In this document: positions 7,848-14,553 of the stretch, in pieces | Numbering within the stretch: position 1 is the first letter of the stretch | How the letters are laid out: each line of letters begins with the position of its first letter | Source: a virus | IMG/VR virus record: IMGVR_UViG_3300034092_000507 | Coordinates: 1-39,668 of that record | Strand: one strand, 5' to 3' | DNA: 39,668 bases | Made by a program: the position numbers and the translations under genes | The notes under the pieces: model-generated | What the model saw: the letters and a program-made list of their open reading frames with translations, nothing else | The model's database searches: none | What the model was told of the DNA's origin: nothing

Positions 7848-8999
7848 TTAAATTCCTGGAATGGTTGATTGAGGGACTTGCATCTGAAACGGATCTGCAG
7901 TACGTGGAGCAGTCATGTTATCGATAGTAACACCTGCTATACGATTTTGAGGATCTGTCTCGATTGCTTGCATAGCAGGGTTTTGAACACGCTCTGCTAC
8001 GTTTAAACCACGACGCTGCTCAGTTTGACGAGCAAATACTTCACCAGCTACTTTCATATAATCCGCCACTGATTGTTGATAAGCTTGTGTGGAAATATTC
8101 TTAGCTTCGATTGCTGCACTGAGAGCAGGATACTTCTGAGCTTGAGTAATAAACTTCTCTGCTTTTTCTTTACTACCGAATGCTTGTTCTAAGTTCTTAC
8201 GAGCAGATAAACCATCTGGCTTTGTAAGTCCAGCGACTGCGTCAATCACTTCGTCTTTAGAAAAACCAAGTGTGTTAAACTTTTTAGCAAACTGTAAGGA
8301 CTCTGGTACAGATTGAGCTACTACTTGGCTTAGTGCTGCGGAGGAATCACGATAAAGTTGGTTCTCTTGAAGAACACCGTTAAAGCTCTCACCCTGTGTG
8401 AATAGCTCTTTACCTTGTACGTAATGTTGTATCTCGTGCAGTGCGACCTTCACTGGAGTATCAGACTTCTTCCAGTCAGGGTGTTGACGATTGAATAGAA
8501 TCATATTCTGCTCAGGAGCATAAGCTGCTAAGCGAGAAGAGACAGGATCATCGATAAAACTAACAGTAACATCACCGATGTCTGGATAAGCTTTCTTTAG
8601 CGTGTCTGCTTTGAAGACTTCGTCAAATGCTAAGACTTCGTTCTCAGGGATCTTATTTAAGTCTACACCACGACGTAGGTCAACATTCTTATCACTGATC
8701 TCTAGCATTGCCTTGTTTGCTACAGGATCAAACGCTATGCCTTGCTGAGGATACTTCTCCATCCACTCATCCGCAGGGAGTCTAAACCAATCACGCTGTG
8801 CATCTTCTAAGGTCTTAGTTGCAGCTCCAGCGTCAATGACTCCAGCTTCTCCTAAGTTACTAATACCTTCACGTCCGATAAACATCTCAGGGACAAGGCT
8901 TGGTGTTGCTCTGCTTGTGCCTCGAAAGAGTCCTTGTGCTTCTAAGTTATCTACTAACCCAGGAGCAACCATCCTAAATAAGCTACCAGTTATGCTCAT
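7848..8999 (-). CDS. virion-associated protein with zincin-like HEIQH motif
   Basis: 383 residues. Residues 188-192 are HEIQH in the context VKVALHEIQHYVQG, the HExxH zinc site of metallopeptidases, preceded by SSRLAAYAPEQNMILFNRQHPDW. This resembles the zincin-like domains of large polyvalent phage proteins. The rest (GLFRGTSRATPSLVPEMF; QRRGLNVAERVQNPAMQAIE) has no motif I know. It starts by a one-base overlap with the terL stop (TGATG-like) and ends 3 bases before the portal start, so it belongs to the packaging/head module. Possible roles: head-protein processing or an injected enzyme. Activity is inferred only from the motif. Confidence 0.7.
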   Translation of the reverse strand: MSITGSLFRMVAPGLVDNLEAQGLFRGTSRATPSLVPEMFIGREGISNLGEAGVIDAGAATKTLEDAQRDWFRLPADEWMEKYPQQGIAFDPVANKAMLEISDKNVDLRRGVDLNKIPENEVLAFDEVFKADTLKKAYPDIGDVTVSFIDDPVSSRLAAYAPEQNMILFNRQHPDWKKSDTPVKVALHEIQHYVQGKELFTQGESFNGVLQENQLYRDSSAALSQVVAQSVPESLQFAKKFNTLGFSKDEVIDAVAGLTKPDGLSARKNLEQAFGSKEKAEKFITQAQKYPALSAAIEAKNISTQAYQQSVADYMKVAGEVFARQTEQRRGLNVAERVQNPAMQAIETDPQNRIAGVTIDNMTAPRTADPFQMQVPQSTIPGI

Positions 9000-10252
9000 C
9001 AGTATCCCGATATAAAGTCAGAAGGTTCATATTCGCTTTCCATATCATCTGTAAAGTATGACGTTACAGCTAACTGGTCAACGTACGATAATGCATCCAC
9101 TAAGTCGTCATGCACCTGTGGGGTCGGGAACATCAGAAGCTGATCAGTGAATTCTCTCCAATCCTCTTCTTCGTTCAGTATTACTTTACCATGCTCGAAT
9201 CTTCCTTGTAATGCCCAGAGGATTCGCTCAGTCTTTTGCTTACCACCATGTGTTAAATCTTGGATGTGAGCGTACACGTTGTTTGCTCGCATTAAATCGC
9301 TAAGATAGGGTAATACAGCGTTACGCACCGTACCTCGCTCAATTCCCACACCCACTGGTTCAAACTGACGTATGTTCTTGAGTATCCTTGCTGCAGCCTC
9401 TTTAACATCCCAGCGACCATGTTCAATCTTTTTAACGAACCAATCTCCATCATCTGTTACCTTCACTACAGCTATCGCTGATTCGTCTAGTTTCTTTGCT
9501 CTTGCGGAGGAGTAGTTACTGTTAGTGAATCCTGCTAAGTCAATCGCTATGTGATAGACTCCATTGCTAGGTTCTTCTCCGTACTGAACCCACTCTTCTT
9601 TAAATAAATCTGTTCCTGCGTTATCAAAGCTTGCTTCGTATTCCTGCTTGAATGCAAACGATGATAAGGTTTTCTTAGCTCCCTCGATCTCTTTCGGATC
9701 AATGAGAGGGTTATCTTTGGTAGTGAAGTGCCAGCTCTTCCACTCTTCATCTTCCTCAGACGTACCAAGGTTGTACATATCGTAGAACCAATTACGTCCT
9801 TTAGGAGTACCGATGAACAGTGCTTTACCTTTTTTATCGGATAGAGCAGCACGTAGTACCTTCTCCCAAGTCTCTGGTTTGATGTCAGCTACTTCGTCGA
9901 GAACAAGAAAAGTAAGGCTAACACCACGTAGGGTATCAGGACGATCAGCACCACGCACATAAATCTTTGCTCCGTTTATCAGCGTGATATCCATGTTGTT
10001 CACATGGGAGCTCTGGATTACATCCCTACCCAGATCCATCAGTAAGTCCCAGATAATCTGTCTGGCTTGTCCTTGCGTAGGAGCTACATACATCACAGCA
10101 CTACCTTGAGGACACCTCAGCCCCTCTACCAAGAGGGCTACTGCTGAGAGTCTACTTTTACCACACCGACGACCTGCTACGATTACCTTGAACCGAGTGT
10201 CGTCACTGAATACTTTCTTTTGCCAGGGTAGGAGCTCGAAGTTAAGATTCAT
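8999..10252 (-). CDS. terL: terminase large subunit
   Basis: 417 residues. ATPase part: Walker A AGRRCGKS at residues 26-33, PTQGQARQIIWDLL, Walker B FLVLDEVAD with D120-E121, and the coupling motif FIGTPKGRNWFY. Nuclease part: HIAIDLAGF, GIERGTVRN and HDDLVDALSYVDQ, the RNase-H-like acidic positions. It cuts concatemeric DNA and drives it through the portal into the head. It overlaps terS by 11 bases. The length is a little below the usual 450-600 residues, but both domains are present. Confidence 0.95.
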   Translation of the reverse strand: MNLNFELLPWQKKVFSDDTRFKVIVAGRRCGKSRLSAVALLVEGLRCPQGSAVMYVAPTQGQARQIIWDLLMDLGRDVIQSSHVNNMDITLINGAKIYVRGADRPDTLRGVSLTFLVLDEVADIKPETWEKVLRAALSDKKGKALFIGTPKGRNWFYDMYNLGTSEEDEEWKSWHFTTKDNPLIDPKEIEGAKKTLSSFAFKQEYEASFDNAGTDLFKEEWVQYGEEPSNGVYHIAIDLAGFTNSNYSSARAKKLDESAIAVVKVTDDGDWFVKKIEHGRWDVKEAAARILKNIRQFEPVGVGIERGTVRNAVLPYLSDLMRANNVYAHIQDLTHGGKQKTERILWALQGRFEHGKVILNEEEDWREFTDQLLMFPTPQVHDDLVDALSYVDQLAVTSYFTDDMESEYEPSDFISGY

Positions 10253-10640
10253 CTTCGTACTCTTTTTCCATGTCGATGGTCTCTACAGCTTCCACCTTAG
10301 TCTCACCCAAGCCAGTAATGTTAATGGTTACAGCATTCCGCTGACCCTTCGCATCCTTTTCAAAGAGTGAGACAGGTAGAAGTCTGTCCATGCACATCTT
10401 AAGACATGCTACCTGATCCTTATCGTTGTCATCCAAGGCTTTTCTTAAGACAGTGTCTATAACCTTAGTTCCAGTAGTACTCAGGAGTCTAGCTTTGAAT
10501 TCAGCGATCCTTCCTGTGTCTCCCTGGGGACGACCTACTTTACCTCTTTTACGCTTCGCTTCTACGACAGCCTTAGGTGGACGACCCCTACGAGGGATAG
10601 ACACAACAACCTGATTGTCTTCTTTTTCTTCTAAGTCCAC
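10242..10640 (-). CDS. probable terminase small subunit
   Basis: 132 residues from a GTG start at 10640 (VDLEEKEDNQVVVSIP). Two AT-hook-like basic motifs lie near the start, RRGRPPK (17-23) and KVGRPQG (34-40), then a helical segment GRIAEFKARLLSTTGTKVID and an acidic end (MEKEYEDES). It sits just upstream of and overlaps terL, is the first gene behind late promoter PL1, and its leader carries repeated ACTTAGAAG sites. DNA recognition for packaging is the likely role. The alternative is a small DNA-binding regulator. Confidence 0.7.
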   Translation of the reverse strand: MDLEEKEDNQVVVSIPRRGRPPKAVVEAKRKRGKVGRPQGDTGRIAEFKARLLSTTGTKVIDTVLRKALDDNDKDQVACLKMCMDRLLPVSLFEKDAKGQRNAVTINITGLGETKVEAVETIDMEKEYEDES

Positions 10641-10728
10641 TCTAAGCCTTTTCCTACGTAAGTAGAGACTAACATTAATTAAACTATACTTCTAAGTTGT
10701 TTTTCTTCTTCTAAGTTAAACTTAGAAG
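10628..10728. repeat. repeated CTTCTAAGTT sites with a 21-base perfect palindrome
   Basis: CTTCTAAGTT occurs at 10689-10698 and 10708-10717, and with one change at 10628-10637 over the terS start. The copy at 10708 is joined through a single A to its own reverse complement, giving a perfect palindrome at 10708-10728. All lie in the leader of the leftward late transcript. This arrangement suits a dimeric DNA-binding protein, and the small terminase is a good candidate (pac or autoregulation). Confidence 0.75.
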
Positions 10729-10774
10729 TTATACTAAGTAGTTTTATATAGTTTAGTTTTTTATATCGTTATCA

Positions 10775-10801
10775 CTTAGCAGAACTGCTAAGCAGTTTTT
10801 T
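10775..10801. other. hairpin with T-run in the late leader
   Basis: CTTAGCAG (10775-10782), AA, CTGCTAAG (10785-10792) form a perfect stem. Read on the plus strand, CAG and six T follow, as in an intrinsic terminator. No gene or promoter is seen that would need stopping from that side. On the minus strand it lies at about base 10-35 of the predicted PL1 transcript and would form a 5' hairpin, which may protect late mRNA or act in early termination control. Confidence 0.5.
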
Positions 10802-10816
10802 CTCCTTAGTACAACT

Positions 10817-10845
10817 ATTATACCATACTTCTTAGGATTTGTCAA
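10817..10845 (-). promoter_or_regulatory. late promoter PL1 for the packaging genes
   Basis: On the minus strand: TTGACA (10845-10840), 17-base spacer, TATAAT (10822-10817) preceded by TATGG. It is a full sigma70 consensus with extended -10, pointing at terS about 170 bases away. The first eight -35 bases and the TATGGTATAATA block are the same as in PL2. Confidence 0.88.
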
Positions 10846-11225
10846 GTAATATTTTACTATGATGCTCACTATGTAGCACATTATGTACAATAACTAGTTT
10901 TTTTGTATACTATGAGAAACATTCTTATGCGGGTCTACCCAGTAAACTAGCACGTGTTCCGCAAGTGTAGCTAACTAGCCTTTATCATTCACTATCGTAG
11001 CTCATCTTCTGTTATCTTCTACGATTACTAAGTCATTGATTTATATAGTATTCCTTATCTGTTGTCTTCTGTCGTTAACTTCAGCTAATTTCTTTAATTT
11101 TTTAGTCTTCTTAATTTAACTTTTTAGGTGTTCCTATAGTCCTTTTTAGGTGTTTCAGAGGGTTATAACGTACTAATTTGTTTGCATAGCCCCCTCCCCC
11201 TAGCATACTTCTGAGATTCTGTCAA
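10846..11225. other. non-coding control region, left half, with 13-base direct repeats
   Basis: No supportable gene lies in 10846-11225. The stretch is AT-rich. CTTTTTAGGTGTT is repeated exactly at 11120-11132 and 11142-11154, a period of 22 bases (two helical turns). TTTATATAGTA-like words recur at about 10743 and 11040. At 11189-11202 there is a run of pyrimidines, CCCCCTCCCCC, which stands out in this AT-rich context. A protein-binding site or replication origin is possible; nothing here proves it. Confidence 0.5.
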
Positions 11226-11270
11226 TAGGTAGTTTCCCTAGTTGACTTCTGAGAGAAGTGGGAGTATAGT
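11226..11270 (+). promoter_or_regulatory. early promoter P1 with upstream box
   Basis: TTGACT (11242-11247), 17-base spacer, TATAGT (11265-11270). Directly upstream is TAGGTAGTTTCCCTA (11226-11240), an imperfect inverted repeat found in related form at P2, P3 and P4. It is the first rightward promoter of the early region. Confidence 0.75.
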
Positions 11271-11289
11271 AGTGACCCTCTAAAGCTAT

Positions 11290-11320
11290 CTCGATAGTTT
11301 CTAGCTATTAACTCGATAGT
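11290..11320 (+). repeat. CTCGATAGT direct repeat, 22-base period
   Basis: CTCGATAGT at 11290-11298 and 11312-11320, exactly 22 bases apart. The first copy also forms a small stem, CTATC-TC-GATAG. It lies between early promoters P1 and P2, where a regulator bound to one face of the helix could act on both. Confidence 0.55.
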
Positions 11321-11337
11321 AACAATCAATCAAAACC

Positions 11338-11380
11338 TAGGGTTTTCCCTATAGACAAATGCCTGAGAATTTGAGATACT
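11338..11380 (+). promoter_or_regulatory. early promoter P2 with TAGGGTTTTCCCTA box
   Basis: Box TAGGGTTTTCCCTA (11338-11351) abuts TAGACA (11352-11357), with a 17-base spacer and GATACT (11375-11380). The hexamers are weaker than those of P1. The 25 bases at 11333-11357 are nearly repeated at 12514-12539. A strong Shine-Dalgarno (AGGAGG) precedes the first early gene at 11413. Confidence 0.65.
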
Positions 11381-11412
11381 AACCATGTAGTCAATCAATA
11401 GGAGGTAATACC

Positions 11413-11607
11413 ATGCAAATTACTCAAGATGATGCAATGAACGTATATTTTGTGCTAGTAGAAGCTCAAGCTAACGCTGAATATGATCGTAATAAAAATT
11501 TAGAGTTAGGTATTGAGTTACAAGGTGATAAGCGTAGACTAGACCGTATTAACGATTTAGTAGGTAAATTTCAGATGAAGCTATTTGGTAGGGAATTATA
11601 TAAATAA
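11413..11607 (+). CDS. early hypothetical protein 1
   Basis: 64 residues (MQITQDDAMNVYFVLVEAQA), charged and helical, no Cys and no membrane segment. A textbook ribosome site (aggaggtaatacc) before the ATG and the first position behind P1/P2 suggest very early, strong expression. T7-like phages place host-takeover proteins here, but no family is recognised. Confidence 0.75.
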   Translation: MQITQDDAMNVYFVLVEAQANAEYDRNKNLELGIELQGDKRRLDRINDLVGKFQMKLFGRELYK

Positions 11608-11649
11608 GGGTTTGCCCTAGTTGACTAGTGAGATTGACTAGGGCATAAT
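11606..11649 (+). promoter_or_regulatory. early promoter P3 with box and overlapping inverted repeat
   Basis: Box AAGGGTTTGCCCTA (11606-11619), then TTGACT (11621-11626), a 17-base spacer and CATAAT (11644-11649). GCCCTAGT (11614-11621) and ACTAGGGC (11637-11644) form an eight-pair inverted repeat spanning the -35 and reaching the -10, and TTGACTAG is directly repeated at 11621 and 11634. A protein bound here would block the promoter. Confidence 0.75.
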
Positions 11650-11670
11650 CTAAACACTAACGGAGGATAT

Positions 11671-11865
11671 ATGGAATTCAAGATCACATTAAGCAGAGAA
11701 GAGCGTCTAATATTGCTCAAGGGTATTTGGGATCAACAATTTAAGATTAATTCAGATATTGCAGAGCTTGAAGCTTTAGGATCTGATTGGACGAAAGACG
11801 AAATTATAAAGCTTAAGGGTAAGTTTGGAGAGCTCTATACATTACAGATAAAATTGGAGGGTTAA
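11671..11865 (+). CDS. early hypothetical protein 2
   Basis: 64 residues (MEFKITLSREERLILLKGIW), two predicted amphipathic helices (EERLILLKGIWDQQFKINSD and KDEIIKLKGKFGELYTLQIK). It has its own promoter P3 about 20 bases upstream, and a good ribosome site (cggagg). It ends two bases before the next start. Function unknown. Confidence 0.75.
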   Translation: MEFKITLSREERLILLKGIWDQQFKINSDIAELEALGSDWTKDEIIKLKGKFGELYTLQIKLEG

Positions 11866-11867
11866 GG

Positions 11868-12515
11868 ATGATTAAGTTATCTAAAACAAGTAAACTGGAC
11901 GGTATTCTTTCATGGTCATTACAGGCATTAGACACTTGCCCAGGATCAAAGGATAGTACAGGTACTCTAGTACCAGCTTGTCAAGGCTGCTATGCAACTA
12001 CAGGTAACTATAGGTTTGCTAATGTTAAGAAACCTAGAGAATTTAATCGGGAAGACTGGAAACGTGACGATTGGATCGATGACATGGTACAGTCTTTAGA
12101 AAATTCTAGATACTTTCGATGGTTTGATAGTGGAGATATGTACGACGTAAGACTAGCATATAAGATTCTACAGATTATGGAATTAACCCCACATTGTAAA
12201 CACTGGTTACCCACTAGAATGTATAAATTTGACAAATTTAAACACGCTATAACACGTATGCAAAGCTTACCCAATGTAGTGGTACGATTCAGTAGTGATA
12301 GCGTTACTGGTGAGGTTATAGAGGGTTTAAACACTAGTACTATTATCAGTCACGAGTCCCAATTAAAGAATGTTGACGGTATCTGTCAAGCTTACAAGCA
12401 CGAGGGCAAATGCAATGGCTGTCGAGCATGTTGGGATAAAAGTGTTAAGGTCATTGGCTATCAAGCTCATGGGGTTAAAATGGCTAAGGTTATTAAGATT
12501 GTTGCAATGCAGTAA
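11868..12515 (+). CDS. GP88-family phage protein, Cys-rich
   Basis: 215 residues. It shows the pattern I associate with the Gene product 88 family: TCPGSKDSTGTLVPACQGCYATTGNYRF near residues 24-50, a W-rich DWKRDDWIDDMV, RWFDSGDMYD, LPTRMYKF, VVRFSSDSVTGE and a Cys cluster at the end (CQAYKHEGKCNGCRACWD). The Cys spacing would allow binding of zinc or an iron-sulphur cluster. Found in early regions of diverse phages, activity unknown. It starts 2 bases after the preceding stop, behind ggagggttaagg. Confidence 0.75.
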   Translation: MIKLSKTSKLDGILSWSLQALDTCPGSKDSTGTLVPACQGCYATTGNYRFANVKKPREFNREDWKRDDWIDDMVQSLENSRYFRWFDSGDMYDVRLAYKILQIMELTPHCKHWLPTRMYKFDKFKHAITRMQSLPNVVVRFSSDSVTGEVIEGLNTSTIISHESQLKNVDGICQAYKHEGKCNGCRACWDKSVKVIGYQAHGVKMAKVIKIVAMQ

Positions 12516-12518
12516 ACC

Positions 12519-12561
12519 TAGGGTTTATACCTATAGACAGATTGTAAAATTGTAGTATACT
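12519..12561 (+). promoter_or_regulatory. early promoter P4 with upstream box
   Basis: Box TAGGGTTTATACCTA (12519-12533) abuts TAGACA (12534-12539), 16-base spacer, TATACT (12556-12561). Bases 12514-12539 repeat the P2 sequence at 11333-11357 with few changes. The promoter feeds the gene at 12589. Confidence 0.68.
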
Positions 12562-12588
12562 TAACTTATCAAGACGGAGGAATTAAAA

Positions 12589-12828
12589 ATGAAAACTACT
12601 AATGAATTAAAGAAGGGTACTAGGATCAAATTAAAGAATGGCTGGTATGCTACACTAATGGATAATAAGAAGGGTAACATTAGATTAGCAGAGGTAGAGG
12701 GAATCTTTACAGAGATTGGTAGTATTTATGCTAGTGAGATTGAAGCATACGAGCTGGAAAGCGGGTACTGGGAGAAGCCAGTATTGACAGATAAACAAAA
12801 GCGTACTATTGTATTGGGAGGGTTTTAA
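12589..12828 (+). CDS. early hypothetical protein 3
   Basis: 79 residues (MKTTNELKKGTRIKLKNGWY), basic N-terminus followed by a short beta-rich segment (WYATLMDNKKGNIRLAEVEG), which looks like a small SH3-like barrel. Behind promoter P4 and a gacggagg ribosome site. Function unknown. Confidence 0.7.
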   Translation: MKTTNELKKGTRIKLKNGWYATLMDNKKGNIRLAEVEGIFTEIGSIYASEIEAYELESGYWEKPVLTDKQKRTIVLGGF

Positions 12829-12829
12829 C

Positions 12830-13120
12830 ATGAGCGTATGTAATCCGATTAAAGAGATTGTATTCGATGGTAAGAAACCTAGTTATGCCAGGGTAATGAG
12901 GGCAGTAGGTGAAGAGATTAGCAAAGGCCATACAGATATTACGGTACACTGGGGAGAGAATTGGATAGACTTATACTTTGATCATAGGGTTAAGCAGTGG
13001 TTTGGTAGTGGATGGATTCGTGATATTGATGGGTCATATATCGCCAATGAGTTAAACGATATCCGAGCAGAGGCACACGATTTTATTAAAGAACATTTTA
13101 TTTTTGTAAAGGTAAATTAA
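12830..13120 (+). CDS. early hypothetical protein 4
   Basis: 96 residues from ATG at 12830 (MSVCNPIKEIVFDGKKPSYA), one base after the upstream stop; the ribosome site gggagg lies inside that gene. An upstream in-frame ATG at 12809 would overlap more and lacks a site. Aromatic and charged (VHWGENWIDLYFDHRVKQWF); no motif recognised. Confidence 0.7.
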   Translation: MSVCNPIKEIVFDGKKPSYARVMRAVGEEISKGHTDITVHWGENWIDLYFDHRVKQWFGSGWIRDIDGSYIANELNDIRAEAHDFIKEHFIFVKVN

Positions 13121-13121
13121 C

Positions 13122-13295
13122 ATGGGAAAGCTTAAGAACAAATTGATTGATGAGCAGGACGCTAAGATTATTGAAGCAGAGAAGCAAGAGCAGCCTAAAC
13201 CAGTGCGAGACTGGGCAGAGATTGCAGCAGATGATGAAGCACGATACCAGGCTAGTCGTGGTTATACTAGTGGTGTGCGGTGGACTGGAGACTAA
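13122..13295 (+). CDS. small hypothetical protein 5
   Basis: 57 residues (MGKLKNKLIDEQDAKIIEAE), nearly all charged helix with a Tyr/Gly/Trp end (YTSGVRWTGD). It starts one base after the upstream stop and ends two bases before the next gene. The tight spacing and even codon use support a real gene. Confidence 0.65.
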   Translation: MGKLKNKLIDEQDAKIIEAEKQEQPKPVRDWAEIAADDEARYQASRGYTSGVRWTGD

Positions 13296-13297
13296 CC

Positions 13298-13420
13298 ATG
13301 TACGATGATGATAAATTTATTAAGTATACTTTATTGTTAGCACTTGCATACTTTGGTGGACATGTGCTATACTATATTGGGTTAGAATTATCTTGTTACT
13401 TATATGGGATACTACAATGA
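13298..13420 (+). CDS. small membrane protein 6
   Basis: 40 residues: MYDDDKFIKYTLLLALAYFG then GHVLYYIGLELSCYLYGILQ. After a short acidic start it is one or two hydrophobic helices, so an inner-membrane protein. The stop overlaps the next start (ATGA). Such small early membrane peptides can modify the host envelope or exclude other phages, but this is speculation here. Confidence 0.55.
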   Translation: MYDDDKFIKYTLLLALAYFGGHVLYYIGLELSCYLYGILQ

Positions 13421-13608
13421 GAAAGTTATATAAGGTTTTGGATGATGATGGTTCAGTCGTAAGAATCTTTGGTTATAAAGAAGAGGCAGAGAGGTTTAGT
13501 AGACTAGATAAATCCCTTAAGATTCAAATAGTTATGATGGAACGTAAGAAGAATGCTGAGAATAAATTTCAATGGGCTTATAAAATTTTAGGAGATGCAC
13601 TGCTATGA
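13417..13608 (+). CDS. small hypothetical protein 7
   Basis: 63 residues from ATG at 13417 (MRKLYKVLDDDGSVVRIFGY), chosen because it overlaps the upstream stop as ATGA; an in-frame TTG at 13393 is less likely. The DGSVVRIFGYKEEAERF pattern suggests a small alpha/beta fold. It overlaps the following gene by 4 bases. Confidence 0.65.
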   Translation: MRKLYKVLDDDGSVVRIFGYKEEAERFSRLDKSLKIQIVMMERKKNAENKFQWAYKILGDALL

Positions 13609-13847
13609 GATGTTACTGCTGCAATAAAATATTATCAGACTTCGAAGCCACTCGTAAGAGTGTACATACCAACGAATACTTAGACATGTGTAACCGATGC
13701 TACGCTACTGTTAGTGATGACTTACTTACCTATGAAAGGACAGACCTATATGATGAAGACGAAGATTACGAAGGAGACGAGGGATTGGATAGTAACGAGT
13801 ATGATTCATTTGGTCGTATGGATAATAGGGTTGACAATGATATTTAA
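13605..13847 (+). CDS. small zinc-finger-like protein
   Basis: 80 residues. MRCYCCNKIL and, 26 residues later, DMCNRCY give two CxxC pairs, consistent with a zinc ribbon, followed by a very acidic tail (YDEDEDYEGDEGLDS). The acidic tail could mimic DNA or bind a host protein. Its last bases contain promoter P5. Confidence 0.7.
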   Translation: MRCYCCNKILSDFEATRKSVHTNEYLDMCNRCYATVSDDLLTYERTDLYDEDEDYEGDEGLDSNEYDSFGRMDNRVDNDI

Positions 13848-13859
13848 ATATGCTATACT
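13831..13859 (+). promoter_or_regulatory. promoter P5
   Basis: TTGACA (13831-13836), 17-base spacer, TATACT (13854-13859) with TGC directly before it, an extended -10. TAGGG lies immediately upstream of the -35, half of the box seen at P1-P4. It overlaps the 3' end of the zinc-finger gene and precedes the modular-paralogue operon. Downstream, TTTATATAGTA is repeated at about 13876 and 13891. Confidence 0.78.
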
Positions 13860-13935
13860 ATCTACTTAAGAGTATTTATATAGTAAGTATTTTATATAGT
13901 ATGTACTTAGCAGTTAACTTAACTAAGGAGTAACT

Positions 13936-14100
13936 ATGGAAGATAACTACGAAGAAGAAATGCACTATCACTTTGTCGTGCAACATGCAGTTGATGCTGC
14001 TGGACGATATGGTATTGATATTGTCTTACAGGATATCATCGATGCATGGAATTTTAAACTAAAGGAACACGATACTACTGCGGAGTTTACCTATGAATAA
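13936..14100 (+). CDS. small hypothetical protein 8
   Basis: 54 residues (MEDNYEEEMHYHFVVQHAVD), acidic, helical (YGIDIVLQDIIDAWNFKL). Preceded by ctaaggag seven bases before the ATG and by promoter P5. The last 8 bases overlap the next gene. Confidence 0.65.
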   Translation: MEDNYEEEMHYHFVVQHAVDAAGRYGIDIVLQDIIDAWNFKLKEHDTTAEFTYE

Positions 14101-14332
14101 ACTTGTACAAGAAGCACCTTATCATCCAGGCTATGAAGATGCAGTCATTGAACCAGCATTCGCATACAAAGGAGTAGACCCTGCTAAGATGATCTGGAAA
14201 CCTAAGCCTTTAAGCAGTGATGATATAGATAATTTATTTGGTATTTGTGCACTAAATCCAACAGTAGTTTTAACTAATGAGCAGTGCCATGAAATTACAA
14301 GAGCAATTGAGCAAAGGCATGGTATCAAATGA
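14093..14332 (+). CDS. modular early protein, LSSDDI / AIEQRHGIK type
   Basis: 79 residues. The end, PLSSDDIDNLF followed by CHEITRAIEQRHGIK, is a variant of the module in the genes at 14546, 14803 and 15171. The start (EAPYHPGYEDAVIEPAFAYK) is unlike theirs. ATG at 14093 overlaps the upstream gene; the stop overlaps the next start (ATGA). Function of the module is unknown. Confidence 0.72.
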   Translation: MNKLVQEAPYHPGYEDAVIEPAFAYKGVDPAKMIWKPKPLSSDDIDNLFGICALNPTVVLTNEQCHEITRAIEQRHGIK

Positions 14333-14553
14333 ACGCACACGAATTAGCACTCCATCTGCAGGTCGAGTCTAGTCAAGCGGAATATGGCTATGTTGTCGAT
14401 GATTGGAAATTGCTAGACGATGCAGCCACTATGCTACGCCAACAAGCAGACCGAATAGCGGAGTTGGAAAAGCGAATAGTAGCTTTAACAATGAATTTAA
14501 ATACAAAAGCAATTAAGGTTTCTGAATTAGAAAGGCAATTAAAAAATGTATAA
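14329..14553 (+). CDS. coiled-coil protein in the modular cluster
   Basis: 74 residues (MNAHELALHLQVESSQAEYG). Residues 30-74 form a heptad-patterned coiled coil (LLDDAATMLRQQADRIAELE then KRIVALTMNLNTKAIKVSEL). AATMLRQQADRIAELE is a phrase common in small phage proteins of unknown role. It starts by ATGA overlap and overlaps the next gene by 8 bases. Confidence 0.7.
   Translation: MNAHELALHLQVESSQAEYGYVVDDWKLLDDAATMLRQQADRIAELEKRIVALTMNLNTKAIKVSELERQLKNV

Noticed and set aside
9547-9852. Second ORF inside terL
   Set aside because: Out-of-frame shadow with no motif, within a fully supported terminase gene.
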